From: Labrenzia sp. THAF82
Lineage (GTDB): Bacteria; Pseudomonadota; Alphaproteobacteria; Rhizobiales; Stappiaceae
DNA: 64,000 nucleotides
Assembly: GCF_009363435.1 (NCBI RefSeq)
Contig: NZ_CP045354.1
Location: forward strand, 3,562,501 to 3,626,500
Direction: 5' to 3'
Below are positions 18,001 to 28,000 of this stretch, one piece after another; position 1 is the first letter of the stretch; every line of letters starts with the position of its first letter. Made by a program: the position numbers and the translations under genes. Under the pieces are notes generated by a model that saw only the letters and a program-made list of their open reading frames with translations, was not told the origin of the DNA and searched no databases.

Positions 18001-21000
18001 ATGTTTACAGCCTATTCCAAGGCGCTTGAGCTGATTTCCGATGAAGACAGCGATTGGACCGCCCCTCTTTCCCCGGAAAACTTCGCACCTTCAATCAAGG
18101 AGTTGACAAGCACGAGCGACGGCAAGGCCGTTCAGCCAGGTGTTCTCAGGACGGATGGTCAGGCGGACCTTGTCACCCCAGCAGCCTCCTTTTCTTCAGC
18201 AAAACTAGGGGATTCCATTCAAGAACTCACCCTTTGCCTGAAGACACTCGGTGCCGGCAAGGGCGACCTGGTTGCAATCCTTGCCCCCAAAGGCGCGGAG
18301 CAGATCATCGCGGTTCTGGCCGTTGTGGCGACTGGCGCGGCTTATCTTCCCATGGATACAAACTGGCCGGACCAGCGCCGCCAGGCTGTGCTGAACGATG
18401 CCGGCGCCAGACTTCTCGTCAAGGTGAGCAGCGGCCGGATCGAAGTGGATGCTTTGAGGACGTCCGGCAAGGCCGCCGACCTGGCTCCGCAGGCAACCGA
18501 CCAGATCACACCGTCAGACCTTGCCTATGTGATTTACACGTCCGGCTCCACCGGAACCCCGAAGGGTGTCGCCATGTCGCACGGCGCTGCGGCGACAACG
18601 ATTGAGGCCGTCATCAACCGCCTTGATTTAACGGCAGACGACACAATCGCGGCGATTTCAAACTTGGCCTTTGACCTCTCCGTTTTCGATATCTTTGCCT
18701 GCCAGAAAACCGGCACCTGCCTTGCGCTGCCAGACGATGCCACACTAAAGAGCCCATCGAATCTGGCCGCGTTTCTGACCGATCACAAGGTCACGATCTG
18801 GAATTCGGCTCCGCTCGCGATGGAGGCGCTGGCAAGCTATCTCGAAGCGAACCGTATGACATTGCCCACTTCGCTGCGGGCCGTGCTCTTGAGCGGCGAC
18901 TGGATCCCGAGAGCCCTGCCGGGCCGCTTGCGCGCGTTAAGCGCCGGACCGCTGCGTGTCATCAGTCTCGGCGGGGCCACCGAAGCCGGCATCTGGTCCG
19001 TTTGGCATGATATTGAGGCGGACGACCCAGGACCGGGCTGGAACAGTATCCCCTATGGAAAGGCTCTGGAACATCAGTCTGCCTTGGTCCTCGACCAGGC
19101 CCTTTGCCCCCGCCCTGACCTTGTCGCCGGTCCTTTGTTCATCGGCGGAGCCGCCCTTGCCGAGGGTTATTGGAAGCAGCCCGCTCTGACGGACCGCGCC
19201 TTTATCCGTCACCCGAAAACCGGTGAGCGGCTCTACCGGACCGGCGACATAGCCCGGCGCCATCCAGACGGCACGCTCGAACTGCTTGGGCGGGAGGACC
19301 GGCAGATCAAGTTGCTGGGCCACCGCCTCGAACCCGCAGAAATCGAAGCGGTTGCGGCAAGCCACCCGGACGTGGCCGCGGCAATCGTGAGCCCTCAAAA
19401 GGAAGGCGGCCAGACAACCGGGTTGGATGTTGCGGTCAAACCACGTGGGCAACCGGCTGTCACTCTCGAAAGGGACGTCGAAGACCGTCTCAACGCATGG
19501 CTGCCCGCCAATATGGCACGGGTGAACGTGCATCTGATCGACGAGATCCCGTTGACGGAAAACGGAAAGAGAGACCTGACGGCGCTTTTGACATCTGGAA
19601 AGCCACCTTCGGAAACCGGCGTCCGCAAAAGCGATCAGGACCTGCTGTCTGTCATTCTGGCCGAATGCAGGCACCTGGGTGCGACGGCGGGCCTCACCTC
19701 AACGACAAGTTTCTTCGAACTCGGTCTGACATCGCTCGACCTTTTGCGGCTGCGGGACCATCTGCGCACCGCCTGCCGGATAACCGTGCCTATTTCCGAA
19801 TTCTTTGCCCATCCATCGCCAGCGGCATTGGCGGAGCGCATGGCGCGCCAGGATTTGCCTCGGCCTTCTGTTCCCTTCCGATCACACCACCCCAGTCCGC
19901 GAGGGCGCGACATCGCAATTGTCGGATTGGCTTGCCGCATGCCAGGCGCAGGTGCGGCGGAAGACTTCTGGTCGCTGTTGGCGCATGGGAAGGACGGTGT
20001 CACACGGTTTGATACCGGCGGGCTGCACGCGGCCGAGCAAGAGAGAACCGATCCGGATCACCCCGACTATGTCCCCGCCCGCCCGATCGCGCCGGGTCTG
20101 GAGGACTTTGATCCCGAGTTTTTCGGCGTACCGGCTTTTGAGGCCGAGCGGATGGACCCACAGCATAGGATCTTGCTGGATCTCGCCTGGGAAGCTCTCG
20201 AAGACGCTGGTCTGCCTCCCCGACAGCTGCCGAATACCGGTGTCTTTGCCGGGTGCAACGAAAGCGCTTATCTGGCCCGCCGGCGCATCGAGACCGCCAG
20301 CGAAGTCGCGGAAGGCATGGCGCTGAGAGTAGCCACGGACCGTGATTATGTCTCGACGCGGTTGAGTTATGTTCTGGGACTTGAGGGCCCGTCGCTGACG
20401 GTTCAAACGGCGTGCTCGTCCTCGCTGGTTGCGGTTCACCTTGCAGTCCAGTCCTTGCTTCTGGGCGAATGCGATGCGGCGCTCGCCGGTGGTGTCGCGC
20501 TGCAGGTCCCCCACCGCACGGGGTATCTGTGGCAGGCGGGCGGCTATTCCTCGCGCTCCGGTGTCTGCCGGCCCTTCGATGCGCGCGCCGACGGCACGCT
20601 CTTTGGCTCCGGCGGCGGCCTGGTCGTGCTGCGCCCGCTGGATGCCGCTCTTGCGGACGGAGACCGCATCTATGCCGTCATCAAGGGCTCGGCGGTCGGC
20701 AATGACGGCGCCGCCAAACCCGGCTTCACCGCGCCCTCCGTCGCCGGTCAGGCCCGCACCGTCGCCGCCGCCCTGTCGGTCTCCGGTGTGCCCGCCGATA
20801 AGATCGGCGCGCTGGAGGCCCATGGCACCGGCACCCCGCTTGGCGATCCGATCGAGATTGCCGCCTTGAGCGAGGCCTTCCACAATGCAGGCGGCGCCCG
20901 CAACATTGCCCTCGGCTCGGTCAAGGGCAATATCGGCCATCTGGACGCGGCCGCGGGCATTGCCGGGCTGATCAAACTGGTGCTGGCCCGCGCCAACGGC

Positions 21001-24000
21001 ATTGTCCCGGCGAGCCTCAATTTCCAGACCCCGAATCCGGAGATCGATTTCGCAGCAAGCCCCTTCCACGTCAACACACGCGCCCGCCCCTGGCCCGCGC
21101 GTCAGCCCTTCGGCGGTATCAATTCCCTCGGCATCGGCGGCACCAACGCCCATGTCATCATCGGCCCCGCACCAGATAAGACCGCATCTGAGGACACACA
21201 GGATCGGAGACCGGATCATGAGACCGGTCCGGCTCTGCTGGTTCTCTCCAGCCGCACCCAGGACGGCCTGAAGCCTCTGGCACAGCGCTGGAGCCGCTGG
21301 CTTGCCGGACCGGGCCGGGATCACAAGCCGCAGGAGATCGCCGCCGCCGCCCTCAACCGGCGCTCCGAAGGCCCCTACCGCCTTGCCCTTGCTGGTCAGA
21401 GCCCTCAAGACTGGGCTGGTGCGCTGGCCGCATTTGCCGACACTGATGCGGGTGCCAAATCCGCAAGTGGGTCAGGCCCGGCTTCCCTGCCCGGGGTGCA
21501 GCCGCTGCCCCGCACACCGAGAAGCGTTGCCTTCGGCCAGGAGGGCAAAGCGCCGGTCTGGATCTTTTCCGGCCAGGGCGGCCAGAGCGCGGGCATGGCG
21601 GCCAGCCTGCGGCACGCTGCCGGTTCCGGACCCGCCCTGGAGACTTTCCTGGCGGCCCTGCCTGACGACCTGCAGCCCGGCCTGATCGCCGAGCTTCTCT
21701 TCGGCACCGGCGATCCGGAGGAGATGCACGCGGCCCTTGCCCGGCCCGCGCCCGCGCTGCTCGCCCATGTCGCCTGGCAATGCGCGCAGACTGCCTTCTG
21801 GCGCGCGCATGGTCTTAAACCCGCTGCCGTGCTCGGCGTCAGTGTCGGCGAGATTGCCGCCGCCGAGGCGGCCGGTGTGTTCGGCCTGGAAGGCGCCGCG
21901 CAGACCGCCGCCAACCGGGCCAGGGCTCTGGAACAAACCCCGTCCCATGGGGCCATGGCCGTGATCGCAAGAGACGCTGCCGGAACCGAAGACCTGATCA
22001 ACCGCACTCAGCCCGGCGCACTGGACAGCCAGGCCCTCTGGATCGCCGTCAGGGCCGGCCCCGAAAGCACGGTCATTGCCGGTCAGAGCCCTGCCATGCA
22101 ACAGCTCGAGGCCTCACTGGCGGAAACTGGACTTCAGCTTCGCCCGATCGCCTGCGGCGGCATCGCCAGCCATGGCAAGGCCGTCGAAGACGCCGCCCGG
22201 ATAATTGCCGCCCAGCCCGCTGCGGCCGCAAGCCCGCCGGACATTCCCTTCCAGGCCACGACCAGCGGATGGACCGGCACGGATCGTATCCCCGACTTCA
22301 GCGCCGCCTATTGGGCCGGCAATCTGGCAAAGCCTGTCGACCTTGGTGCCGCCCTCACCCGTCTGATCAAGTCCGGGCACACCGACTTTCTGGAAATCGC
22401 GTCGAGATCTCAATCCGTGCACACGCTCGATGCCATCGCCAGAGCCGAAGGCGCCTCCCTCACCCTGCGCCAGAGCGCAAGCGCGGACACACCGCACCTC
22501 ACCCGCCTTGCCACCCTTGCGACCTTCATTCCCAACAAGCTCGCAAATCCCGTTTCCAACATGGAAAACGCAACCAGAACACGCCATATCGATATCCCGA
22601 AAACGCCGCGGCAAAACCGGCGCTTCTGGCTCGATGACACCCCGGCATTCAAGGAAGAGCCACGGCCCTTAAATGACACGCTGGCAGGCCGGCAACTGGA
22701 CAGCCCCGCGCTCACCGCCCGGGTGTTCGAAACCCGTGTCAGCCGGAACACGGCCTGGCTGCGCGATCATATTGTGGACGGCGAACCCCTGTTGCCCTTC
22801 AGCGCCATCCTGTCCATTTTGCAAAGCGCTGTGCCCGGCAAGGCTCTGCACGATGTCCATCAGGAGGCCCCGCTTAGCCTGACAGACCAGGAGACAACGC
22901 TCCAGACCGTCCTTCAAAAAGACGGCCGTATTGAAATCTTTGCCCGCCCATCAAAAGACGGCGCTCCCTGGCAGCGCATCGCCTCCGCCAGAACCGGGCC
23001 GGTACCGGCACATGTTCACAGCGTCTTATCCGATCCGTTGGCAGGCGGAACACAAGCGGTCTTTGACAACGGATGGATCCAGAACGCGCTGGACAAGGTG
23101 GGCCTGACCTTCGGCGGCGACTATCAGCGGCTGACGCGGCTTGAGCGGCGTCCCGGTGGAACGCTTGTTGGTCGGCTGCGCTCCAAATATCCGGCCGGCA
23201 AAGCGCCCTGGCCTTCCGAGATCGATGCCGCAATCGTTGCCGCCGCCTTCCAATCCGGCGATGACCCCATAAATTTGTGTTCCGGATACCCGGTAGGTGC
23301 CGAAACTTTCTGGTGCCAAAGCAACGCCGAGGTCGCCACTTGCCGCGTCGACGCGGCGGCAAAATCCGAGGCCGGTGCGCCGGTCAGCCGGAATGTCTCC
23401 CTGTTCAACCCATCCGGCCGGCTCATCGGACAACTGCTCGGACTGACCTTTGAACCGATCAGACTCACATCGAACGGCTCGCCCTTCCGGACACTCCATT
23501 GGCATGCCGAGCCAGAAACACCAGACAACGCGCCGCGCCCGGCTTTCGAGGTAACCGGACGTTCGCACGCAGCAGCTGTTTTGAGACAATCGCCGCAGCC
23601 GCCAGAACGCGGGACACCAGATGCACAGATCCTAATTGACGTCTCCGCCCTCGAGGGAGGTTCGGCAGCTGATATTTGCGCCCGCTTCACCGCACACCTT
23701 GAAGCGCTGACCAGCCGGAGCGACCCGCCCAAACTTGTCGTGGCCACTTTGGGCGCGGTCGCGATCAAAGACACGGAAAGATCCGACCCGGATCAGGCGG
23801 CCCTTTGGGGCGCGGTCCGAAGCATTATGGCAGAGCACCCGGAACTCGCTCCAAGTCTCATCGATCTTGACGCGAAGGATATGGAAGGCTCCGCCGCCGG
23901 CCTTCTGGCGCGCCTCGGGCCTTCATTGCCGGCCCAATCCGCTTTGCGTGACGGGGTCCTCTATCTTCCCAGGCTGGAGCGACGGTTCGCTAATGGCAGC

Positions 24001-25077
24001 AGTCCCTTCAAGGCCCGCGGAAGTTATCTGGTGACGGGTGGCTTTGGCGGTCTTGGCCCGCATCTCGCGCGGTTTCTGCTTAAGGCCGGCGCTGAGCGGA
24101 TCGTGCTCTGCGGTCCGAGACTGCATGCCGATGCGCAGGCGCGCATTGCCGAGCTCTGTCCTCGGGACGGCACGGTCGAGACCGTCGTGGCAGACGTAAG
24201 GGACCAGACCGGGATGCAGGCTGTGCTTTCTGGTCTTCCGGACCTTGCCGGCATTGTTCACGGGGCTCTTTCCCTGAAAGACGGGGTGGCGGCCGGCATG
24301 ACGAAGGATGCCTTCCAGACCGCCCTTGGTCCCAAAATTGACGGCGCGCGCGTTCTGGATGCCTTGAGCCGGGATCTCCCGCTCGATCATTTTCTGCTGT
24401 TTTCCTCTGTGACCGGCACGCTCGGCGCACGCGGTCAGGCCAATTATGCCGCTGCCTGTGCCGCCGTCGACGCATTGGCGGAAAACCGCCGCCGGGATGG
24501 TTTGCCCGGCATCAGTATCGCTTTTGGCCCTTGGATCTATGCTGGGTCTCCGTCCGAAAAGTGGGAAAATCATGGGCTCTACGAGACCCTGACGACCGAA
24601 ACGGGCCTTAAGCGGATCGGGCAGGTTCTAGGCAGCGGCGCCGCAGGTCACATCCTGGCGGCTGATGTCGCCATTGATAAATTCCCGGCCTGGGCTCCTA
24701 TTTCCCCGTCAGGCCGGAGCGTCAGACGAGAGGTCGATGATCCTTGCAAGGAACTCGCTCACATGCTGGCCCGGCGCCTGCGTGTTTCGGCAGACACGCT
24801 GCCGGCGGACCGGAGCCTCGCGGGAATGGGACTGGATTCTCTCGCCGTCCTGGAGTTCAGAAACGAGATTGCCCAGGAGCTTGGCATCGTCTTGCCGCCC
24901 AGGGACTTGATCGCCGCGCCGAACCTGGCCGCCATCGCCGCGCTTCTTGAACACAACGAACCACCGGTGAAACAGATTGAAACAGGCATCGACGAGCTGG
25001 ACATCGACACGATGGACGACGCCGAAGTCGAGGCGATGCTCGCCCGCCTGCTGACAACGGAAGGAGCCGCCAGGTGA
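15076..25077 (+). CDS. Hybrid NRPS-PKS: A-PCP-Cy-A(Cys)-PCP-KS-AT-DH-KR-ACP
   Basis: The 3333-aa megasynthase opens the modular line. A1 (about 1-490; specificity positions read D-V-Q-M-T-A-Q-V-V, near the Pro code DVQLIAHVV), PCP1 with Ser536. Next is a heterocyclisation domain with the Cy-type D-x4-D (D718, D723), PVIFTS and TPQVLID motifs. A2 (about 1025-1505) reads D-L-F-N-L-S-L-I-W, eight of nine matching the Cys code; PCP2 has Ser1553. The PKS module has KS with Cys1780, AT with Ser2256 in GVSVGE, DH with His2565 (HIVDGEPLLP), KR with GGFGGLG and Tyr3124, and ACP Ser3255. It should make an aminoacyl-thiazoline and extend it by two carbons. Start is TTG 15076 with AGGAG at 15064. Bases 20332-22608 are duplicated in the second downstream gene. 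The DH second motif reads DAAIV, lacking the usual Gln/His. Confidence 0.93.
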   Translation: MTDLIDSGLRRLAQTDASRVALVDREERLTYADLEDRCRALWDWTGQKEIAPGSPVALHFEDRKALVVTLVALVRAGIPSIVLDPADPGERHRDICLQAGVTAILCDQLSTSSSTERRLQLDPFSLTSNTSCSLPVPDPSDAAYLVATSGSTGRPKCVRMPHRALAPLLRHEQDRYVDAPPPVVLQCAAPGFDVFFQEVFVTLNAGGRLVLCAEDTRRRPALMLRAAAACDATRLFMTPSQLQTLALAADREGHLPLNLKEITSAGEALTLTPAIRRLFDRLPDTHLVNQYGPCETHVVTEFSLSPPVSQAGERVPIGRPIDPSTVELRDKDGGTIEGAGTGELIVSAPCVADGYLTDGRLAPFPQGEAGAIYRTGDRVRRDETGTLHFLGRMDDQMLVRGRRVEPGEIETALLACEGVGAAAVRHFQPPQGPPFLTAYVCGETPATHLSYDQLNSFTAAHLPAGLRPQRWVILTELPRTSSGKLDRAALPDPDLGDAECSKVSAEEQAVANIIADVLQLDHVPVTADFIELGGDSLRAGLLLDRLTASFGRAFGFDLLVDKRTARDIAAIIPELPRLPEADLQSTEASTLSGLQLAYLFARDPEVELGGFAAGICFEAVLPAFDLPRAQAAVDRLLARHDWLLCGVDRDGRRTRQGPSPVLTIEDLSGLRDATLAHQEEKLRLQVASLETAPTSAPLFRFALARLPKGKTRLFGFFDLLLGDFATLQALSRELLGLYNGDSASRDTAAPVSADAPSPILTDQKTIAEIIPLPPAPALPRRSGTPSIVPGSFCRRQGFLSRSRWLTIKTRAARYNVTPTAVLSSLYALVLAHWSETPHFSLNMPGSTPMTGAPSVGDRSFAAVVPFDLRKPKAFHERIRDTQTQVWRALTQARRPDASRARFGETGLLPVIFTSLLGYELDVAEAALLGWGPFAANGHVQTPQVLIDHHTGELLGALHYNWDVVDGAFPDGLIGKMFTAYSKALELISDEDSDWTAPLSPENFAPSIKELTSTSDGKAVQPGVLRTDGQADLVTPAASFSSAKLGDSIQELTLCLKTLGAGKGDLVAILAPKGAEQIIAVLAVVATGAAYLPMDTNWPDQRRQAVLNDAGARLLVKVSSGRIEVDALRTSGKAADLAPQATDQITPSDLAYVIYTSGSTGTPKGVAMSHGAAATTIEAVINRLDLTADDTIAAISNLAFDLSVFDIFACQKTGTCLALPDDATLKSPSNLAAFLTDHKVTIWNSAPLAMEALASYLEANRMTLPTSLRAVLLSGDWIPRALPGRLRALSAGPLRVISLGGATEAGIWSVWHDIEADDPGPGWNSIPYGKALEHQSALVLDQALCPRPDLVAGPLFIGGAALAEGYWKQPALTDRAFIRHPKTGERLYRTGDIARRHPDGTLELLGREDRQIKLLGHRLEPAEIEAVAASHPDVAAAIVSPQKEGGQTTGLDVAVKPRGQPAVTLERDVEDRLNAWLPANMARVNVHLIDEIPLTENGKRDLTALLTSGKPPSETGVRKSDQDLLSVILAECRHLGATAGLTSTTSFFELGLTSLDLLRLRDHLRTACRITVPISEFFAHPSPAALAERMARQDLPRPSVPFRSHHPSPRGRDIAIVGLACRMPGAGAAEDFWSLLAHGKDGVTRFDTGGLHAAEQERTDPDHPDYVPARPIAPGLEDFDPEFFGVPAFEAERMDPQHRILLDLAWEALEDAGLPPRQLPNTGVFAGCNESAYLARRRIETASEVAEGMALRVATDRDYVSTRLSYVLGLEGPSLTVQTACSSSLVAVHLAVQSLLLGECDAALAGGVALQVPHRTGYLWQAGGYSSRSGVCRPFDARADGTLFGSGGGLVVLRPLDAALADGDRIYAVIKGSAVGNDGAAKPGFTAPSVAGQARTVAAALSVSGVPADKIGALEAHGTGTPLGDPIEIAALSEAFHNAGGARNIALGSVKGNIGHLDAAAGIAGLIKLVLARANGIVPASLNFQTPNPEIDFAASPFHVNTRARPWPARQPFGGINSLGIGGTNAHVIIGPAPDKTASEDTQDRRPDHETGPALLVLSSRTQDGLKPLAQRWSRWLAGPGRDHKPQEIAAAALNRRSEGPYRLALAGQSPQDWAGALAAFADTDAGAKSASGSGPASLPGVQPLPRTPRSVAFGQEGKAPVWIFSGQGGQSAGMAASLRHAAGSGPALETFLAALPDDLQPGLIAELLFGTGDPEEMHAALARPAPALLAHVAWQCAQTAFWRAHGLKPAAVLGVSVGEIAAAEAAGVFGLEGAAQTAANRARALEQTPSHGAMAVIARDAAGTEDLINRTQPGALDSQALWIAVRAGPESTVIAGQSPAMQQLEASLAETGLQLRPIACGGIASHGKAVEDAARIIAAQPAAAASPPDIPFQATTSGWTGTDRIPDFSAAYWAGNLAKPVDLGAALTRLIKSGHTDFLEIASRSQSVHTLDAIARAEGASLTLRQSASADTPHLTRLATLATFIPNKLANPVSNMENATRTRHIDIPKTPRQNRRFWLDDTPAFKEEPRPLNDTLAGRQLDSPALTARVFETRVSRNTAWLRDHIVDGEPLLPFSAILSILQSAVPGKALHDVHQEAPLSLTDQETTLQTVLQKDGRIEIFARPSKDGAPWQRIASARTGPVPAHVHSVLSDPLAGGTQAVFDNGWIQNALDKVGLTFGGDYQRLTRLERRPGGTLVGRLRSKYPAGKAPWPSEIDAAIVAAAFQSGDDPINLCSGYPVGAETFWCQSNAEVATCRVDAAAKSEAGAPVSRNVSLFNPSGRLIGQLLGLTFEPIRLTSNGSPFRTLHWHAEPETPDNAPRPAFEVTGRSHAAAVLRQSPQPPERGTPDAQILIDVSALEGGSAADICARFTAHLEALTSRSDPPKLVVATLGAVAIKDTERSDPDQAALWGAVRSIMAEHPELAPSLIDLDAKDMEGSAAGLLARLGPSLPAQSALRDGVLYLPRLERRFANGSSPFKARGSYLVTGGFGGLGPHLARFLLKAGAERIVLCGPRLHADAQARIAELCPRDGTVETVVADVRDQTGMQAVLSGLPDLAGIVHGALSLKDGVAAGMTKDAFQTALGPKIDGARVLDALSRDLPLDHFLLFSSVTGTLGARGQANYAAACAAVDALAENRRRDGLPGISIAFGPWIYAGSPSEKWENHGLYETLTTETGLKRIGQVLGSGAAGHILAADVAIDKFPAWAPISPSGRSVRREVDDPCKELAHMLARRLRVSADTLPADRSLAGMGLDSLAVLEFRNEIAQELGIVLPPRDLIAAPNLAAIAALLEHNEPPVKQIETGIDELDIDTMDDAEVEAMLARLLTTEGAAR
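20332..22608 (+). repeat. Copy 1 of a 2,277-bp near-perfect direct repeat (KS second half + AT)
   Basis: This segment matches 29474-31750 at a constant offset of 9,142 bp. The only difference I found is g at 20350 versus a at 29492 (Val to Ile). Identity starts about 27 codons before the KS active-site Cys and stops just after the AT domain, in the linker PKTP. Synonymous sites are identical as well, which points to recent duplication or gene conversion rather than protein-level conservation. Confidence 0.95.
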
Positions 25078-28000
25078 ATTCTCCGCTTCCGATGTCAAAA
25101 ATGATGAGTGACAGCCCCGACAGCCGCCGGAAGCTGTTGAAAGACCTCTTGCGGCGCCGGAACCGATTGCTGGACGGGGTGGAGATACGCGCAGACACCG
25201 CCACCCGGCACGAGCCGTTTCCGCTGACCGATATCCAGCGCGCCTACTGGCTTGGACGCGACCCGGGCTTTCCGCTCGGCGGCGTCGGAATTCACGGCTA
25301 TTTCGAGCTCGACTGCACCGGTCTTGACCTGCCCCGGCTTGAACGGGCCTGGAATGACGTCGTCCGCCGCCATGACATGCTGCGCTGTGTTGTCAATGCC
25401 GACGGGACCGCCCACATTCTGGCGGACGTCCCGGTTTACCGCATCCGGTACGAGGATTTGCGTGGCCTATCGGCCGTGGAACGCGAAGTGCATCTTCTTG
25501 CCATTCGAAAAGAGCTGTCACATCAGGTCTTCAACCTCAGCCAATGGCCTCCGTTCGACATCCGGGCGTTGCGGCTGAGCGAGGACATCACCCGGCTGGT
25601 GCTCAGCGAAGACGCCACCCACACGGATCTGGCAAGCAGCGAAATCATCGCGCAAGATTGGCTGGCGCTTTACAAGGGCGAAAACCTTGAGCCAATGCCG
25701 GACCTGTCCTTCCGGGATTGCGCCCTGTCAGGTTTTGGCAACCGCCAGTCTCTGCCAACGGACACCAGCGCCACAACCCCATTGCCGGACCCGCCGCACT
25801 TGCCGCCAGCGCCAGGCCACCAGGCACTGGACATGCGGTTTCATCGGCGAAACCATCGGCTGGCACCGGCGCAATGGCAAAAATTTCGCGCGCAAGCCAG
25901 CCATCACGGCCTCACCGCAAGCGATGCCCTGCTGGCCGTCTACGCCGATATTCTGCGCGCCTGGAACAGCGAGCCCCGCTTTCTCCTGAACGTGACCATT
26001 CAAAACAGGCCGGAACACCCTCCGGAAATCGCACACATAGCGGGCGATTTCACAGATTTCGTTCTGGTCGATATCGATCTTCGTGAGCCGTGTTCTTTTG
26101 CCGACCGTGCCCGGCGGCACCGGGATGCCCTCTGGTTGGCGCTTGAAGACCCGTCCAGCCGGGGCATCAGCGCGCTTCAGGCCCGAGCCACCGCGCAAGC
26201 CGGCTCGCCTTTTCTCGCTCCCTTCGTCTATACAAGTGCGCTCGGCACATCCGGTTACCGCGCGCTTGAGGGCCTTGGCCGGGTGGTGCACGAAGTGACG
26301 CAAACCCCGCAAGTGCTGATCGATCAGCAGGTCTTGGCAAAAGACCAAACCTTGCACCTGAGCTGGGACAGCGTGGACGCTGCTTTTGCCCCCGGCGTCA
26401 CGGACGCCATGTTTTCAACTCTGGCGGAACAGCTTGAAGATCTCGCCGAAACTCCGGACAGCTGGCTCTCAACCCAGGCTGTACCGCTCCCGGCCGATCA
26501 AAAGAACATGCGCGAGCGATTGAACGCTCATACATCCGCGATACCTGACATTCGTCTTGAAGACCTGTTCCTCCAGACCGCCGCGGCCCGGCCAGGCGCG
26601 GCCGCCCTCATTGACAATGCCGGCACCGTGACCTTTGAGGAATTGGCCACCGGTGCCCGGGCGCTCGCCAGCGCCCTGTCCGACCGGCTCAGTCAGCCCC
26701 CGGATGGACCGGTGCTTGTCTGGCTTCCCAAATCACGCGAGCAGGTTCTTTCTGTCCTCGCAATCCTTTTGAGCGGCCGGCCCTATCTGGCCGTCGATCC
26801 GGCAACACCCCAAGACCGCCTGAGCGAAATCCTTGATTTGACAGGCACGGTCGCCGTTATCACAGGACCTGAAAAACACCAGCCGCTACTCCTTGGTGAC
26901 AACGGTCTGATCGAAGTGGACTGCGGCGAACGCTCAACCGCTCCGCTCGCCGCCAACGCGCCCAAAAGCGAAACCGCATACATATTGTTCACGTCCGGTT
27001 CGACCGGCGAGCCGAAGGGTGTTCCCATCAGCCACCGATCGGTCGTCAACCGGATGGAGGACGTCAGGCAGCGCTTTGGCCTCAACCGGAATGACCGTGC
27101 CATTGCCATCAGCGCGCTGCATCACGACCTGTCTGTTTTCGACATCTTCGGCTGTCTTGTGGCTGCTGGAGGCGGCCTGGTGCTGCCGCCGGAAGCGCGC
27201 GGCGGCCGCTGCGACCCGGCGGTCTGGGCCGACCTGATGGGTTCCGAAAAAGTGACCCTCTGGAATTCCGTCCCCGCCTTCATGGAAATGCTCACCGCCC
27301 TTCCCGGCCACCGCCTCGGAAGCTGCCTCGACAGACTGCGGCACGTGTTTCTCTCCGGCGATCTCGTGCCCTCAACTCTTCCGGACAAGCTGCGAGGATT
27401 GGCCCCGAACACACGCGTTCACTCGCTCGGCGGACCAACGGAAACGACCGTCTGGGACATCGCCTTCCCCGATGCGGCATGCCCGGAAGGCTGGGACGTT
27501 CTTCCCTACGGACGGCCGATGACAAACGCGCAATATCATGTGCGCCACACCGACGGCTCGGACTGTCCCGACTGGGTGACAGGGACGATCTGGATCGGGG
27601 GGGCGGGTCTGTCATCCGGTTATTTCGGCGGCAGCGAAGAGGACCGCCGCCGTTTCCAGAGTGGTAGCATCGGCCCGCCAGCCCTATTCAAGTCGAGTGA
27701 CCTCGGACGGTTTCGGCCAGACGGGTTGATCGAAATAATGGGACGCGCCGACCGTATGGTGAAATTGCGCGGTCAAAGAGTGGAACTGGGAGATGTCGAA
27801 GCCAGACTGCGCCGCCTCGATCATGCCGCGCGCGCGGTCGCCTTTCTTCTGCCCTCTTCCTCAGGTCAAACACGTCTGGCTGCAGCCCTGACAGCGCGCT
27901 CCGGGACACCAGATCTGCCATCGGATCGAATAGACCTGCCCGACCCGGCGGCCCTTCCCCCGGCCCCGTTCCACGATCGGGAAAGCGCTCTTGCTTTCTC

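Noticed and set aside
19882-21408. A 508-codon open frame antisense to the KS, repeated at 29429-30550
   Set aside because: It is the high-GC shadow of the KS-coding strand; its duplication only reflects the underlying repeat, and it has no domain or ribosome site.
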